Shown here: positions 15,268 to 23,748 of the stretch, one piece after another | Numbering within the stretch: the first letter of the stretch is position 1 | Layout: every line of letters starts with the position of its first letter | NCBI RefSeq assembly: GCF_014650175.1 | Contig: NZ_BMUL01000010.1 | Coordinates: forward strand, 62,001 to 126,000 | Length of the DNA: 64,000 nucleotides | Reading direction: 5' to 3' | Source of the DNA: Streptomyces termitum | Lineage (GTDB): Bacteria; Actinomycetota; Actinomycetes; Streptomycetales; Streptomycetaceae | Position numbers and translations under genes: made by a program | The notes under the pieces: model-generated | The model's database searches: none | Seen by the model: the letters and a program-made list of their open reading frames with translations, nothing else | What the model was told of the DNA's origin: nothing

Positions 15268-16392
15268 GTGTTCCTCGCTCTGCTGGAACTGAAGGCGGCC
15301 AAGGGCCGCTTTCTGCTGATGGGCAGCGTCGTCCTGCTCGTCGCCGCGCTCGTCGGGATCGTCTCCGGCTTCACCACCGGACTCGGCGACGACACCGTCT
15401 CCGCCCTGCGCCGGCTGCCCGCCACCCACATCGCCTTCGCCACCGGCTCCGACTCCGACCAGTTCGCCCGCGGACTGGTCGACGCCCGCACCGTCGACGG
15501 CTGGAAGCGGGAGGAGGCCGGGGCCACCCCGCTGGGCGTGACCCTCACCCGGGGCACCACCGGGCGCGGCACCGAGGTGGACCTCGCCGCCTTCGGCGTC
15601 GAGCCCGGCGCCTTCACCGACCCCGGCGCCGACGAGGGCGCCCGCCTCGACCCGGCCCGCCCCGGCGGCGTGGTCGTCTCCCGCAAGCTCGTCGACGAGG
15701 GCGTGCGGATCGGCGACACCCTCGTCCTCGACCGCCTCGGCGTCCGCCTGGACGTCGTCGGCACCACCGGCCGCTCGTCCTACGGGCACGTGCCCGCCGC
15801 GTACGTCACCACCGACACCTGGCGCCGGATCCGCTTCACCGTCCCCGGCGCCGGGGCCGACGCCCCCGCCCCGCCGGTCCAGTACAGCGCGGTGGCCCTC
15901 CGGCTGCCCGGCACCGCCGACGCCGACGCGCTCGCCGCCGCCGACGCCCGCCACGGCACCCGCACCGTCCCCCTGGAGGACGCCTTCGCCGCCGCCCCCG
16001 GCTACGACGGCGAACGGCTCACCATGACGTCCATCCAGACCTTCCTCTTCCTCATCGCCCCGCTGGTCGTCGGCGCCTTCTTCGCCGTCTGGACCGTCCA
16101 GCGGACCCCCGAACTCGCCCTGCTGCGCGCCCTGGGCGCCTCCCGGCGCAGGCTCCTCGGCCACACCCTGGGCCAGGCCGCCGCCGTCGTCGTCACCGGC
16201 ACCGCCGCCGGCGCGGCCCTCGCCGCCGGGCTCGGCCTGCTCGTCGGCGGCGCGGTCCCCTTCAGCCTCCCGGCCGGCACCCTCGCCGCCACCATGTCCG
16301 CCGTGGCCCTGGTCGGCCTGGCCGGCTCCGCCCTCACCCTGCGACGCGTCACCACCGTCGACCCGATGACCATGCTGGGAGCCGGCCGATGA
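15268..16392 (+). CDS. ABC exporter permease, FtsX/DevC/HrtB-like
   Basis: A 374-residue membrane subunit. One N-terminal helix (RFLLMGSVVLLVAALVGIVS) is followed by an extracytoplasmic MacB-type core of about 210 residues, then three C-terminal helices (FLFLIAPLVVGAFFAVWTVQ; the region after RLLGHTLGQ; the last near MSAVALVGLAGSA). The single-core, four-helix layout and the opening FLALLELKAAKGRF resemble the DevC/HrtB group, whose HrtB members export haem. A haem role here is only a suggestion. The GTG at 15268 has GGAAGGAAC upstream. Translation is coupled to the ATPase gene by ATGA. Confidence 0.85.
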   Translation: MFLALLELKAAKGRFLLMGSVVLLVAALVGIVSGFTTGLGDDTVSALRRLPATHIAFATGSDSDQFARGLVDARTVDGWKREEAGATPLGVTLTRGTTGRGTEVDLAAFGVEPGAFTDPGADEGARLDPARPGGVVVSRKLVDEGVRIGDTLVLDRLGVRLDVVGTTGRSSYGHVPAAYVTTDTWRRIRFTVPGAGADAPAPPVQYSAVALRLPGTADADALAAADARHGTRTVPLEDAFAAAPGYDGERLTMTSIQTFLFLIAPLVVGAFFAVWTVQRTPELALLRALGASRRRLLGHTLGQAAAVVVTGTAAGAALAAGLGLLVGGAVPFSLPAGTLAATMSAVALVGLAGSALTLRRVTTVDPMTMLGAGR

Positions 16393-17057
16393 GCCTCCAC
16401 CTCCACGACGTCACCGTCACCCTGGGCCGGGGCGAGTCCCGTACCACCGCGCTGAGCGGCCTGGACGCCGCCTTCCGGCCCGGCGCCCTCACCGCCCTCG
16501 CCGGGCCCTCCGGCTCGGGCAAGTCCACCCTGCTGGCCGTCGCCGGGGCCCTGCTGCGCCCGGACAGCGGGCGGGTCCTGCTCGACGGCACCGACCTGGC
16601 CGCCCTCACCGACCGCGAACGGGCCCGCGCCCGCCTCGAACGCGTCGGCTACATGTTCCAGAGCGGCAACCTCCTCACCGGGCTCACCGCCGAGGAGCAG
16701 CTCCTCGGCGCCGCCTCACTGGCCGGCCACCGCCCCCGCGCCCTGCGCGCGCGGGCCCGCGCGCTCCTCGACGAGGTCGGCCTCGGCCACCGGCTCGGCC
16801 ACCGCCCCGACCAGCTCTCCGGCGGCGAGCGCCAGCGGGTGGCGCTGGCCCGCGCGCTGCTCACCGAGCCCCGGCTGCTGCTCGTCGACGAACCGACGGC
16901 CGCCGTCGACCGCACCCGCGCCGAGGACCTGACCGCCCTGATCGCCCGCACCACCCACGCGTACGGCTGCGTGACCGTCGTCGCCACCCACGACCCCGTC
17001 GTGGTGGCGGCCGCGGACGAGGTGCTCGACCTCCAGGGGCACCGCGCGCCCGCCTGA
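16389..17057 (+). CDS. ABC exporter ATP-binding protein
   Basis: A 222-residue nucleotide-binding subunit. Walker A is GPSGSGKST, the Q-loop region is VGYMFQSGNLLTGLT, the signature is LSGGERQRVALARALL and Walker B is LLLVDEPTAAVD, with the H-loop in VVATHDP. Length and motifs match MacB/LolD/HrtA-type ATPases. ATGA overlap with the permease gene indicates a two-gene operon under the divergent TetR regulator. HrtA-like haem efflux is one candidate role; lipid or antibiotic export is equally possible from sequence alone. Confidence 0.9.
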   Translation: MSLHLHDVTVTLGRGESRTTALSGLDAAFRPGALTALAGPSGSGKSTLLAVAGALLRPDSGRVLLDGTDLAALTDRERARARLERVGYMFQSGNLLTGLTAEEQLLGAASLAGHRPRALRARARALLDEVGLGHRLGHRPDQLSGGERQRVALARALLTEPRLLLVDEPTAAVDRTRAEDLTALIARTTHAYGCVTVVATHDPVVVAAADEVLDLQGHRAPA

Positions 17058-17081
17058 TCCGGCGCGGCCCGCCGGGTCCGC

Positions 17082-17579
17082 TCAGTCGTCGGCGAGCTGG
17101 AGCAGCAGGAAGAAGCGGGTGCCGTCCGTGCCCGCGAGGAGGGTGTCGAGGACGGGGGTGAGGCCGTTGACCGCGCCGCACGCGGCGTCGCGGTTGGTCC
17201 ACCAGCTCCCGTCCGGGCCGAGCAGCGACACCACCCGGTCTGCCGCGCGCCGGGCGGTCGCGGCGGGCAGGTGGCGGTGGTCCGGCCAGAGGAGGTCGGC
17301 GCCCGCGAGTTCGGCCAGCAGGGCGGCGGCCCCGGCCGGGCCGACCGGTTCCAGGGCGGCGAGGACCGCCGGGACGGGCGGCGGGACGTAGCCGGGCAGG
17401 AAGCGCCGCCACGCCTCGTCGGCGGCGGCCCCGGCGAGCAGCTCCCTGATCCGGGCCGCCAGTTCCGGCAGGTCCGGATCCGGCTCGCCGAAGCGGCCAG
17501 CCATCGCGAACACCCTTGCGGGCGTGGACAGTTCGGCCGCGCACACGCGCAGCCCGGCCAGGGTTCCGGAGGAGCTCAT
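17082..17579 (-). CDS. Hypothetical protein, possible paralogue of the gene at 12109-12720
   Basis: A 165-residue soluble protein of unknown function, mostly helical. It shares block order with the protein at 12109-12720: VFAMAG near residue 23, PVPAVLAALEPVGPAGAAAL in the middle, and LLGPDGSWWTNRDAACG near the C-terminus, ending in FFLLLQLADD. The start ATG 17579 is reasonable; there is no clear Shine-Dalgarno. It is convergent with the ABC ATPase gene (24-bp gap) and divergent from the VWA gene. The two paralogues flank the MTase/TetR/exporter segment. Confidence 0.55.
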   Translation of the reverse strand: MSSSGTLAGLRVCAAELSTPARVFAMAGRFGEPDPDLPELAARIRELLAGAAADEAWRRFLPGYVPPPVPAVLAALEPVGPAGAAALLAELAGADLLWPDHRHLPAATARRAADRVVSLLGPDGSWWTNRDAACGAVNGLTPVLDTLLAGTDGTRFFLLLQLADD

Positions 17580-17683
17580 GCCCCGATCCTCCCCCGGCCG
17601 CGCCCCGCTGTCCGCCGTCGGTTGTCAGTGCCGGGTGAGAGGTTGGAGTCATCACCTCAGCACGGGAAACAGGGGGCCGAGCC

Positions 17684-18724
17684 ATGTCCGGAAACCAGAA
17701 CTACATCAACCACGTCGCTCTCGTCCTGGACGCGAGTTCGTCCATGTCGGGCCTCAGCAAGAAGGTCGTCGAGGTCGCCGACCAGCAGATCGCGTACCTG
17801 GCCCGCCGCTCGCGGGAGCTGGACCAGGAGACCCGCGTGACGGTGTACGTGTTCGCCGACAAGGTGGAGTGCGTCATCTACGACAAGGACGTGCTGCGGA
17901 TGCCCTCGCTGAAGCAGCTGTACCGGGTCGGCGGGATGACGGCCCTGCTCGCGGCCACCCTGAAGTCGCAGCGGGAGCTGGCCCAGACCGCGCAGCTGTA
18001 CGGCGACCACAGCTTCCTCACCTTCGTCCTGACCGACGGTCAGGAGAACGCCAGCCACCGCTGCCCCGACGCGCCGTCCCGCAGCGCCCGCGAACTGATC
18101 GGCGCGGTGGCCGGGATGATCGAGCACCAGGAGGACAACTGGACGCTGGCCGTCCTGGTGCCGGACCAGATGGGCAAGCGGGAGGCCATGAACTACGGCT
18201 TCCCCAAGGACAACATCGCCATCTGGGACGCCACCAGCACCCAGGGCCTGGAGGAGGCCGGCCAGGTCATCCAGGAGGCCACCGAGAAGTTCATGATCGG
18301 CCGCACCAAGGGCATCCGGGGCTCGCGCGCGGTGTTCTCCACCGGCGCGGAGGCGGTCAACCGCCAGACCATCGAGGCGGCCGGGCTGACCCCGATGGAC
18401 CCGTCGGGGTACGCGCTGGTGCCGGTGACCGAGGCCGTGGCGATCCGGGAGGGCGTCACCGCCGCCGGGCACGCGTACCGCACCGGGGGCGCGTTCTACC
18501 AGCTGAGCAAGACGGAGAAGATCCAGGCGCGGAAGCGGATCGCGGTCCTGGAGAAGAAGACCGACCGGGTCTACACCGGTCCGGAGGCCCGCGCCCTGCT
18601 GGGCCTGCCCGACGCGGAGACCCGCGTGAAGCCCGACCACAACGACGAGTTCACCATCTTCGTGCAGAGCACCAGCGTCAACCGGAAGCTGGTGGCGCGC
18701 ACCCGGCTGCTGATCATGCACTGA
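17684..18724 (+). CDS. VWA-domain protein
   Basis: A 346-residue cytoplasmic protein with a von Willebrand factor A domain in its first ~200 residues. VALVLDASSSMSG supplies the DxSxS part of the metal-ion site, VGGMTALLAATL gives the MIDAS threonine, and FVLTDGQENAS the downstream aspartate. VWA proteins are protein-interaction modules, often partnered with AAA+ ATPases; none is adjacent. The C-terminal ~140 residues (AGHAYRTGGAFYQLSKTEKI through KLVARTRLLIMH) are not recognised. The ATG 17684 follows GGGGGCC. A strong terminator separates it from the convergent TPR gene. Confidence 0.85.
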   Translation: MSGNQNYINHVALVLDASSSMSGLSKKVVEVADQQIAYLARRSRELDQETRVTVYVFADKVECVIYDKDVLRMPSLKQLYRVGGMTALLAATLKSQRELAQTAQLYGDHSFLTFVLTDGQENASHRCPDAPSRSARELIGAVAGMIEHQEDNWTLAVLVPDQMGKREAMNYGFPKDNIAIWDATSTQGLEEAGQVIQEATEKFMIGRTKGIRGSRAVFSTGAEAVNRQTIEAAGLTPMDPSGYALVPVTEAVAIREGVTAAGHAYRTGGAFYQLSKTEKIQARKRIAVLEKKTDRVYTGPEARALLGLPDAETRVKPDHNDEFTIFVQSTSVNRKLVARTRLLIMH

Positions 18725-18735
18725 TCCCGACCGGT

Positions 18736-18773
18736 CCGGCGGCCCGCGTCCCCGAGGGGGCGCGGGCCGCCGG
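18736..18773. terminator. Strong bidirectional terminator
   Basis: CCGGCGGCCCGCG (18736-18748) pairs perfectly with CGCGGGCCGCCGG (18761-18773), and the inner bases add further pairs. It fills the 51-bp gap between the stops of the convergent VWA and TPR genes. Confidence 0.75.
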
Positions 18774-18775
18774 GC

Positions 18776-21775
18776 TCAGCGGGACAGGAACCGCTCGCGC
18801 AGGGCGTCGAGGACTCCGGCCGCGTCGGGTTCGCCCGCGTGGCGGCAGCGGGCCGCCGCCGTGGTGAGGCGGGCGATCGCCTCGTTGAACCGCTCCAGGC
18901 CGTCGCCCTCGATCAGGGCGGCGATCCGGACCGCCTCGGCGCGGGGCAGCTCGCCGTCCTCGCCGCCCTCCTCGTGGGCGGCGACGGCGGCCTCCGCCTC
19001 GGGCAGCGCCTCCTCGAAGCGGCCCGCCTCGGCGAGGACACGGGCGCGGCGGTAGTGGATCTCGCCGCGCTCGTACCAGACGGAGAAGCCCTCGTCGTCC
19101 GCGAAGCCGGCGAGCACCTCGTCGGCGTCGGCCAGGTGCCCGAGGGCCGCGTCCACGCCCTCGGCCTCCTGCTCCGCCATGGTGAGCCGGGCGAAGTCGC
19201 GCATCATCAGCAGGATCAGCGGCGGGTTCGGCGCCTCGGCGTGCGCGGCGACGGCCCGGTCGTACGCGGTGGCGGCGGCGTCCCAGCGGCCGGCCATGGC
19301 CAGGGTCCGCGCCGCCTCGGCCGCGACCAGGGTGAGGATCGCGCCCCGGTCCTCGTCCGCCCAGCCGGAGACGGTGTCCGCGAGCCGCAGCAGTTCCTCG
19401 GCGGCCGGCAGGTACTCCTCCAGTTCGCGCAGGCCGCGGCCGAGGTTCAGGCGGGCCTGGGCGAGCGAGCGGGGGTCGGTGCCGTCGGCGGCGTCCCCGG
19501 CGAGGACGGACTCCAGGACGGCGACGGCGTCGGCCGTCCGGCCGCCCCGGGCGAGGACGTCGGCCAGCTGGAGGCGGGCCTCGGTGGCCTGGCCGGACTC
19601 ACCGTCCTGGTCGAAGCGGGCGGCGGCCTCGGAGAGGTGGCGGACCGCTCCGGTGACGTCCCCGGTGTGCGAGGAGGCGTGGCCGAGCAGCAGGTGGGTG
19701 GGGGCGAGCGCGAAGGAGGTGTCGTCGTGGGCGACGGCGTCCGCGATCGCGCCGTGGAGCAGTTCGGCGGCCTCCTGCGGCCGGTCGAGGCCGAGGAGGA
19801 CCTGGGCGAGGAGGCCGCTGGGGCGGGGCCGGCGCCAGGGGCGGCCGGCGGCGTCGAGCCCGGCCAGGGCCTCGCGCAGGCTCCGCTCGGCGGCGGGCAG
19901 GTCGCCCCTGCGGGCGGCGACGTCCGCGCGGAACTGGTGGGCGTTGGCGACCTGGTGCGGGTGGCCGAGGCGCTCGGCCTCGGTGTGCAGGGCCGTCACC
20001 CGCTCCTCGAAGCGCCGGAGGAGCTCGTCGGTCCCGTCGGCCGGGTCCCCGTCCGCCGTCTCGGCGGCGGGGCGGCCCAGCGTGCCGACGAGGTCCTGGT
20101 AGGCGGCGAAGACGGCGGAGTAGCGGACGGAGAGGTAGGAGAGCGCGCGTTCGACGGGCAGGTCGGGGCCGTACGCGGCTTCCGCCTCGCCCAGCGGCTC
20201 GCTGTCGAAGGGCGTCGCGGCGAGCAGGTCCTCCGTGGCGCGCAGCACCTCGTCGAGGCCCTGCCGGATGTCCGGCCGCTCCTCGCCCTCCGGGGCCGAC
20301 GCCGTCCAGGCGAGGGCGCGGGCCCGGCCGGAGAGGGCGTGCCAGGGCAGGCGGAGCTCCTCGTAGAGGGCGACGGCCTCGGTGAGGGCGGCGGCGCTCT
20401 CGGTGACGTCGTCCTTCGTCCAGAGGTCCTGGGCGCGCTGCTCGGCGAGTTCGGCGCGCAGCAGGGCCTCGGGGCCGAGCGGGCCGCCGGGGCCGGGGGC
20501 GGTGCCGTCGGCGAGGCGGTCGGCGATCCGCCGCCAGAGGCGGGTGTCGCCGGGGTGGCTCTCGCGGGCCATCCGGCGGGCCGTGCGGACGAGGGCGTCG
20601 AAGTCGTCGGGGATCTCGGTGCGGACGGCGGCCGGGACGGCGGGCGCGGCGGCCGGGGCGGTGCCGGCGGCGGGGGTGCGCAGGCCGAGGGGCAGCGGTT
20701 CGTCGAGGAGGGGGCGGCGGGCGAGCCGGGTGCGGCGGTCGTCGCCGATGGTGCTCGTGCCGTTGCGGGCGTCGAAGGCGTCGGCGAGGGGGCCGGCCTC
20801 GGCGCGGACGTGGGCGAGGAGCGCGGCGGCGGTCCAGGAGCGGCCGGGCGGGCCCGCCACGGCGGTGTCGCCGTGGCCGTCCTCGGCGAGGCGGGCGAGG
20901 AGGACCTCGACGCCGGTGAGGAAGCCGAGGTGGGCGAGGGGGGCGCCGGTGGCCTCGAAGAGGGGCCGGTTCTCCGCGAGGATCTCCAGGCCGCGACCCT
21001 CGTTGCGGGAGAGGGCGCAGAACTCCAGGTGGTGGCCGACCTCCTCCTGGGTGCCGGTCTGCCCGCGGACCTTGCGGTAGCCGGTGAGGTGGTGCGAGCG
21101 GGCCTCGTCCAGGCGGCCGGTGCGGAGCAGCGGCAGCAGCGCGAGGGCCTGGCTGACCTGGGGTTCCTCACTGCATGCCTGGGTGCCGTCGAGGACCGGC
21201 CGCCACTGGTCGAGGGCGGTGGTGTCGTCGCCGGAGCGGACCTGGTGCCAGGCGTGGTGGCGGGTCTCGCACGCCTCGCAGTCGCTGAGGTCGGTGCGGG
21301 GGCGGGTGGCCCAGAGGTCGTGGGCGTCGGGGACGCCGGTGCCGGTGTGGGCGGCGACGTGGAAGCGCATGGCGGCGACCGGCTGGAGGCCGTGGCCGGC
21401 CTTCTCGTACCGCTCGCGCATCCGGTCGATCCAGCCGTGGACGGTGGTCAGGGGCATCTCGGGCACCTGGAGGAGGGAGGTCGTCACCCATTTGAAGCGC
21501 CAGAAGACCTGATGGGCCTCCCAGGGGCTGAAGGTGTCGGGGGCCTCGTCCCAGAGCTTGAGGACGCGGGCGAAGGCGACCGGCGACTTGCGGTGCTCAC
21601 CGGTGAACTCGTACGCCGTCATCAGTTCGAGGAGGGCGGTGACGAGGACGTCGGGCTTCTCGAAGACCTCGGCGGCCTCGACGAGTTCCTCGGCGGTGAC
21701 GGTGCGCGACAGGCCGTGGGGGCGTTCGTGGTTCTCGCGGAGCGCCTCGACGACGGCTTCGGGGGTGTCCAGCAT
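18776..21775 (-). CDS. Large TPR-repeat protein in an HSP90-type ATPase operon
   Basis: A 999-residue, mostly alpha-helical soluble protein. The C-terminal half (about 500-999) is a run of tetratricopeptide-like helix pairs, for example RAQDLWTKDDVTESAAALTE, ARRGDLPAAERSLREAL and ARLNLGRGLRELEEYLPAAE. The N-terminal half (MLDTPEAVVEALRENHERPH onward) is also helical with a WEAHQVFWRFKW segment. Cysteines occur singly and no catalytic motif is visible. Start 21775 lies 2 bp after the HSP90-like stop, with GGAAGGAA inside the upstream gene as RBS, so the two are co-translated. TPR proteins are classic HSP90 co-chaperones in eukaryotes, and a scaffold or client-adaptor role is a reasonable inference. 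Confidence 0.8.
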   Translation of the reverse strand: MLDTPEAVVEALRENHERPHGLSRTVTAEELVEAAEVFEKPDVLVTALLELMTAYEFTGEHRKSPVAFARVLKLWDEAPDTFSPWEAHQVFWRFKWVTTSLLQVPEMPLTTVHGWIDRMRERYEKAGHGLQPVAAMRFHVAAHTGTGVPDAHDLWATRPRTDLSDCEACETRHHAWHQVRSGDDTTALDQWRPVLDGTQACSEEPQVSQALALLPLLRTGRLDEARSHHLTGYRKVRGQTGTQEEVGHHLEFCALSRNEGRGLEILAENRPLFEATGAPLAHLGFLTGVEVLLARLAEDGHGDTAVAGPPGRSWTAAALLAHVRAEAGPLADAFDARNGTSTIGDDRRTRLARRPLLDEPLPLGLRTPAAGTAPAAAPAVPAAVRTEIPDDFDALVRTARRMARESHPGDTRLWRRIADRLADGTAPGPGGPLGPEALLRAELAEQRAQDLWTKDDVTESAAALTEAVALYEELRLPWHALSGRARALAWTASAPEGEERPDIRQGLDEVLRATEDLLAATPFDSEPLGEAEAAYGPDLPVERALSYLSVRYSAVFAAYQDLVGTLGRPAAETADGDPADGTDELLRRFEERVTALHTEAERLGHPHQVANAHQFRADVAARRGDLPAAERSLREALAGLDAAGRPWRRPRPSGLLAQVLLGLDRPQEAAELLHGAIADAVAHDDTSFALAPTHLLLGHASSHTGDVTGAVRHLSEAAARFDQDGESGQATEARLQLADVLARGGRTADAVAVLESVLAGDAADGTDPRSLAQARLNLGRGLRELEEYLPAAEELLRLADTVSGWADEDRGAILTLVAAEAARTLAMAGRWDAAATAYDRAVAAHAEAPNPPLILLMMRDFARLTMAEQEAEGVDAALGHLADADEVLAGFADDEGFSVWYERGEIHYRRARVLAEAGRFEEALPEAEAAVAAHEEGGEDGELPRAEAVRIAALIEGDGLERFNEAIARLTTAAARCRHAGEPDAAGVLDALRERFLSR

Positions 21776-21777
21776 CT

Positions 21778-23640
21778 CTACAGTTCCTTCCGGGTCCCGG
21801 TGCCGGGGTCGGTCGCGTCGGCGTGGTGCATGGCGTGGGTGAGCAGGCCGATGAAGGCCCGGTTGAGCAGGGCGCTCTCGCTCGCGCGCAGCGGGCGGCG
21901 GCTGAGCAGCAGGGCCTGGCCGTAGAGGGCTTCGGCGGTGGCGGTGGCGAGGCCGTGCTCGGTGACGGTGAGGGCCTGGCGGACCAGCGGGTTCAGGTGG
22001 TTGAGGACGAGCTGGGCGCGCGGGGTGTCGTCGCGGAGCGAGCCGAGGATGTCGGCCCACAGGCCGTCGCTCTCGGCGGCCAGGCTCGACCGGGTGCGTT
22101 CGTGGCGGGCGTCGCGGTTGTCGAGGAGCAGCGCGGGCGCGGTGACGGGCTGGAAGTCGCGCAGGACGACATCGCAGTCGTGGGCGCCGATCGTCTCGCG
22201 GGCGACGGCGAGGAAGGCGGCGGCGCGGAGTTCGGCGCCGGGGTCGACGGCGTCGAGGTGGGCGGTGACGGTGGTCGGGTCGAGGTCGGCGACGGAGGTG
22301 CCGGGGCGGATCTCGGGGAGCCGGTGGACGAGGTCGCGGTCGTAGGTGTAGCCGCCGTTGACGACGCCGAGGCCGGCGGCCGAGGCGATGGGGGCGACCT
22401 GCCGGAACTCCTCGACGCTGCGGGTGACGAGGAGCGTCGGGTGGGTCCGGGCGAACTCCTCCAGGGTGACGTTGCCGTCGGTGGTCTCGAAGGGCAGCCA
22501 GGGCAGCACGATGCGCAGCAGCTCGTCGTCGTGGCGGGCGAGCGCCTTGACCGCGAGGTGGTGGGTGTCGATGAAGCGGTGCAGGAGGGCGGGGTCGCTG
22601 GCGGCGAGCCCGGTGAGCCAGTCGCGGATGCGGTCGCCGAGGGCGTCCCGTACGGCGGACAGGGTGCCGTCCTCGTACAGCGACTCGCGGGAGGCGGTCG
22701 GGCGCAGGCTGGTGGTGTCCACCACGCAGCGCACGAAGAAGGCCCATTCGGGGAGGAGTTCGGGGGCCTGGTCGGTGAGGAGCATGCCCTTGAGGTGGAC
22801 GCGGTGTCCGGCCCGCTGGGCGGGGCTGACGGCGGTCGGCTGAACGTAGGCGACGCCGCGCAGGCCGGCCGCCGGGAGGTCCAGTTCGATGGTGTCGAGC
22901 GGGGTGAAGTCGAAGAGGGTGCGGCAGTACGCGGTGTACGCCTCGCGCTTGGCGAGCGGGGAGCGGTGCGTCCGCTCCCACGGCGGCGCCTCGTTGATCC
23001 GGTGGTCCTCGCCCCGGGCGTCGGTGACGGTCACCTCGTGGCGGAGGAGTCCGCCGTAGTGCCGGGCGAGGGAGACGACCCGCCCGGGTTCGGTCCACTC
23101 GGCGTTGTCGGCGCGCGGGACGAGGGTGACCGTGGTGCCGGGCTCGGGCAGCGTCGCGGAGGGCAGGGTGCGGATGGTGTAGCGGCCGTCGGAGTGGCCG
23201 CGCCACTCGACGGTGGGCGCGGCGGGGTCGGCGGCGGACCGGCTGCGGACGGTGATCTCGTCGGCGACGACGAAGCAGGCGAGCAGGCCGATGCCGAACT
23301 GGCCGATGAAGTCGCCCCGGGCGGCGTCGAGTCCGGCGCCGTCGAGGGCGCCGTCGGAGGTCCGCTTGGAGCTGCGGCCGATGGTGGCGAGGAAGCGGTG
23401 GACGTCGGCCTCGGTGAGGCCGACGCCGGTGTCCGTGACGGTCAGGACGTCGCCGGTGCGGACGGTGATGGCGCCGGGCGCGGCCGGGTCGAGGGCCTGT
23501 CGGGCGGTGATGGCGTCGACGGCGTTCTGGAGCAGTTCGCGCAGGTAGACGCGGGGGCTGGAGTAGAGGTGGTGGGAGAGCAGGTCGACCAGGCCGCGCA
23601 GGTCGACCTGGAAGGTGTGTGCGGTCTCGGAAGGGGACAC
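21778..23640 (-). CDS. HSP90/HtpG-family ATPase
   Basis: A 620-residue GHKL ATPase close to HtpG in length. The N-domain shows YLRELLQNAVDA (catalytic Glu about 35, Mg-binding Asn about 39), TVTDTGVGLT and IGQFGIGLLACFVVADEITV, all HSP90 landmarks. The middle domain retains FFVRCVVDTTSLRPTASRES, in which the arginine of SRES (about 318) matches the ATP-contacting arginine of HtpG. The last ~200 residues are divergent from canonical HtpG. GTG 23640 is the start, with GGAAGG inside its first codons and little Shine-Dalgarno upstream. It is the middle gene of the trio, co-translated with the 999-residue TPR protein. Whether this is the housekeeping HtpG or a specialised paralogue cannot be told from the window. 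Confidence 0.85.
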   Translation of the reverse strand: MSPSETAHTFQVDLRGLVDLLSHHLYSSPRVYLRELLQNAVDAITARQALDPAAPGAITVRTGDVLTVTDTGVGLTEADVHRFLATIGRSSKRTSDGALDGAGLDAARGDFIGQFGIGLLACFVVADEITVRSRSAADPAAPTVEWRGHSDGRYTIRTLPSATLPEPGTTVTLVPRADNAEWTEPGRVVSLARHYGGLLRHEVTVTDARGEDHRINEAPPWERTHRSPLAKREAYTAYCRTLFDFTPLDTIELDLPAAGLRGVAYVQPTAVSPAQRAGHRVHLKGMLLTDQAPELLPEWAFFVRCVVDTTSLRPTASRESLYEDGTLSAVRDALGDRIRDWLTGLAASDPALLHRFIDTHHLAVKALARHDDELLRIVLPWLPFETTDGNVTLEEFARTHPTLLVTRSVEEFRQVAPIASAAGLGVVNGGYTYDRDLVHRLPEIRPGTSVADLDPTTVTAHLDAVDPGAELRAAAFLAVARETIGAHDCDVVLRDFQPVTAPALLLDNRDARHERTRSSLAAESDGLWADILGSLRDDTPRAQLVLNHLNPLVRQALTVTEHGLATATAEALYGQALLLSRRPLRASESALLNRAFIGLLTHAMHHADATDPGTGTRKEL

Positions 23641-23661
23641 CCGGGGCAGTCCTTCGGTACG

Positions 23662-23728
23662 CGCCCGCGCCGGACGGCGCGGGCGGGAAGCAGGGGGAAA
23701 GGGGGGCGGGCGCTCCCCTGGAGGGGAG
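23662..23728 (-). promoter_or_regulatory. Two hairpins between the first and second genes of the HSP90 cluster
   Basis: CGCCCGCGCC/GGCGCGGGCG (23662-23671 with 23676-23685, GGAC loop) and CTCCCCT/AGGGGAG (23713-23719 with 23722-23728). They lie in the 108-bp gap after the 325-residue protein gene and before the HSP90-like gene. They may attenuate read-through or mark separate transcripts. Confidence 0.5.
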
Positions 23729-23748
23729 GGCCCGGACGGGGTCGTCGC

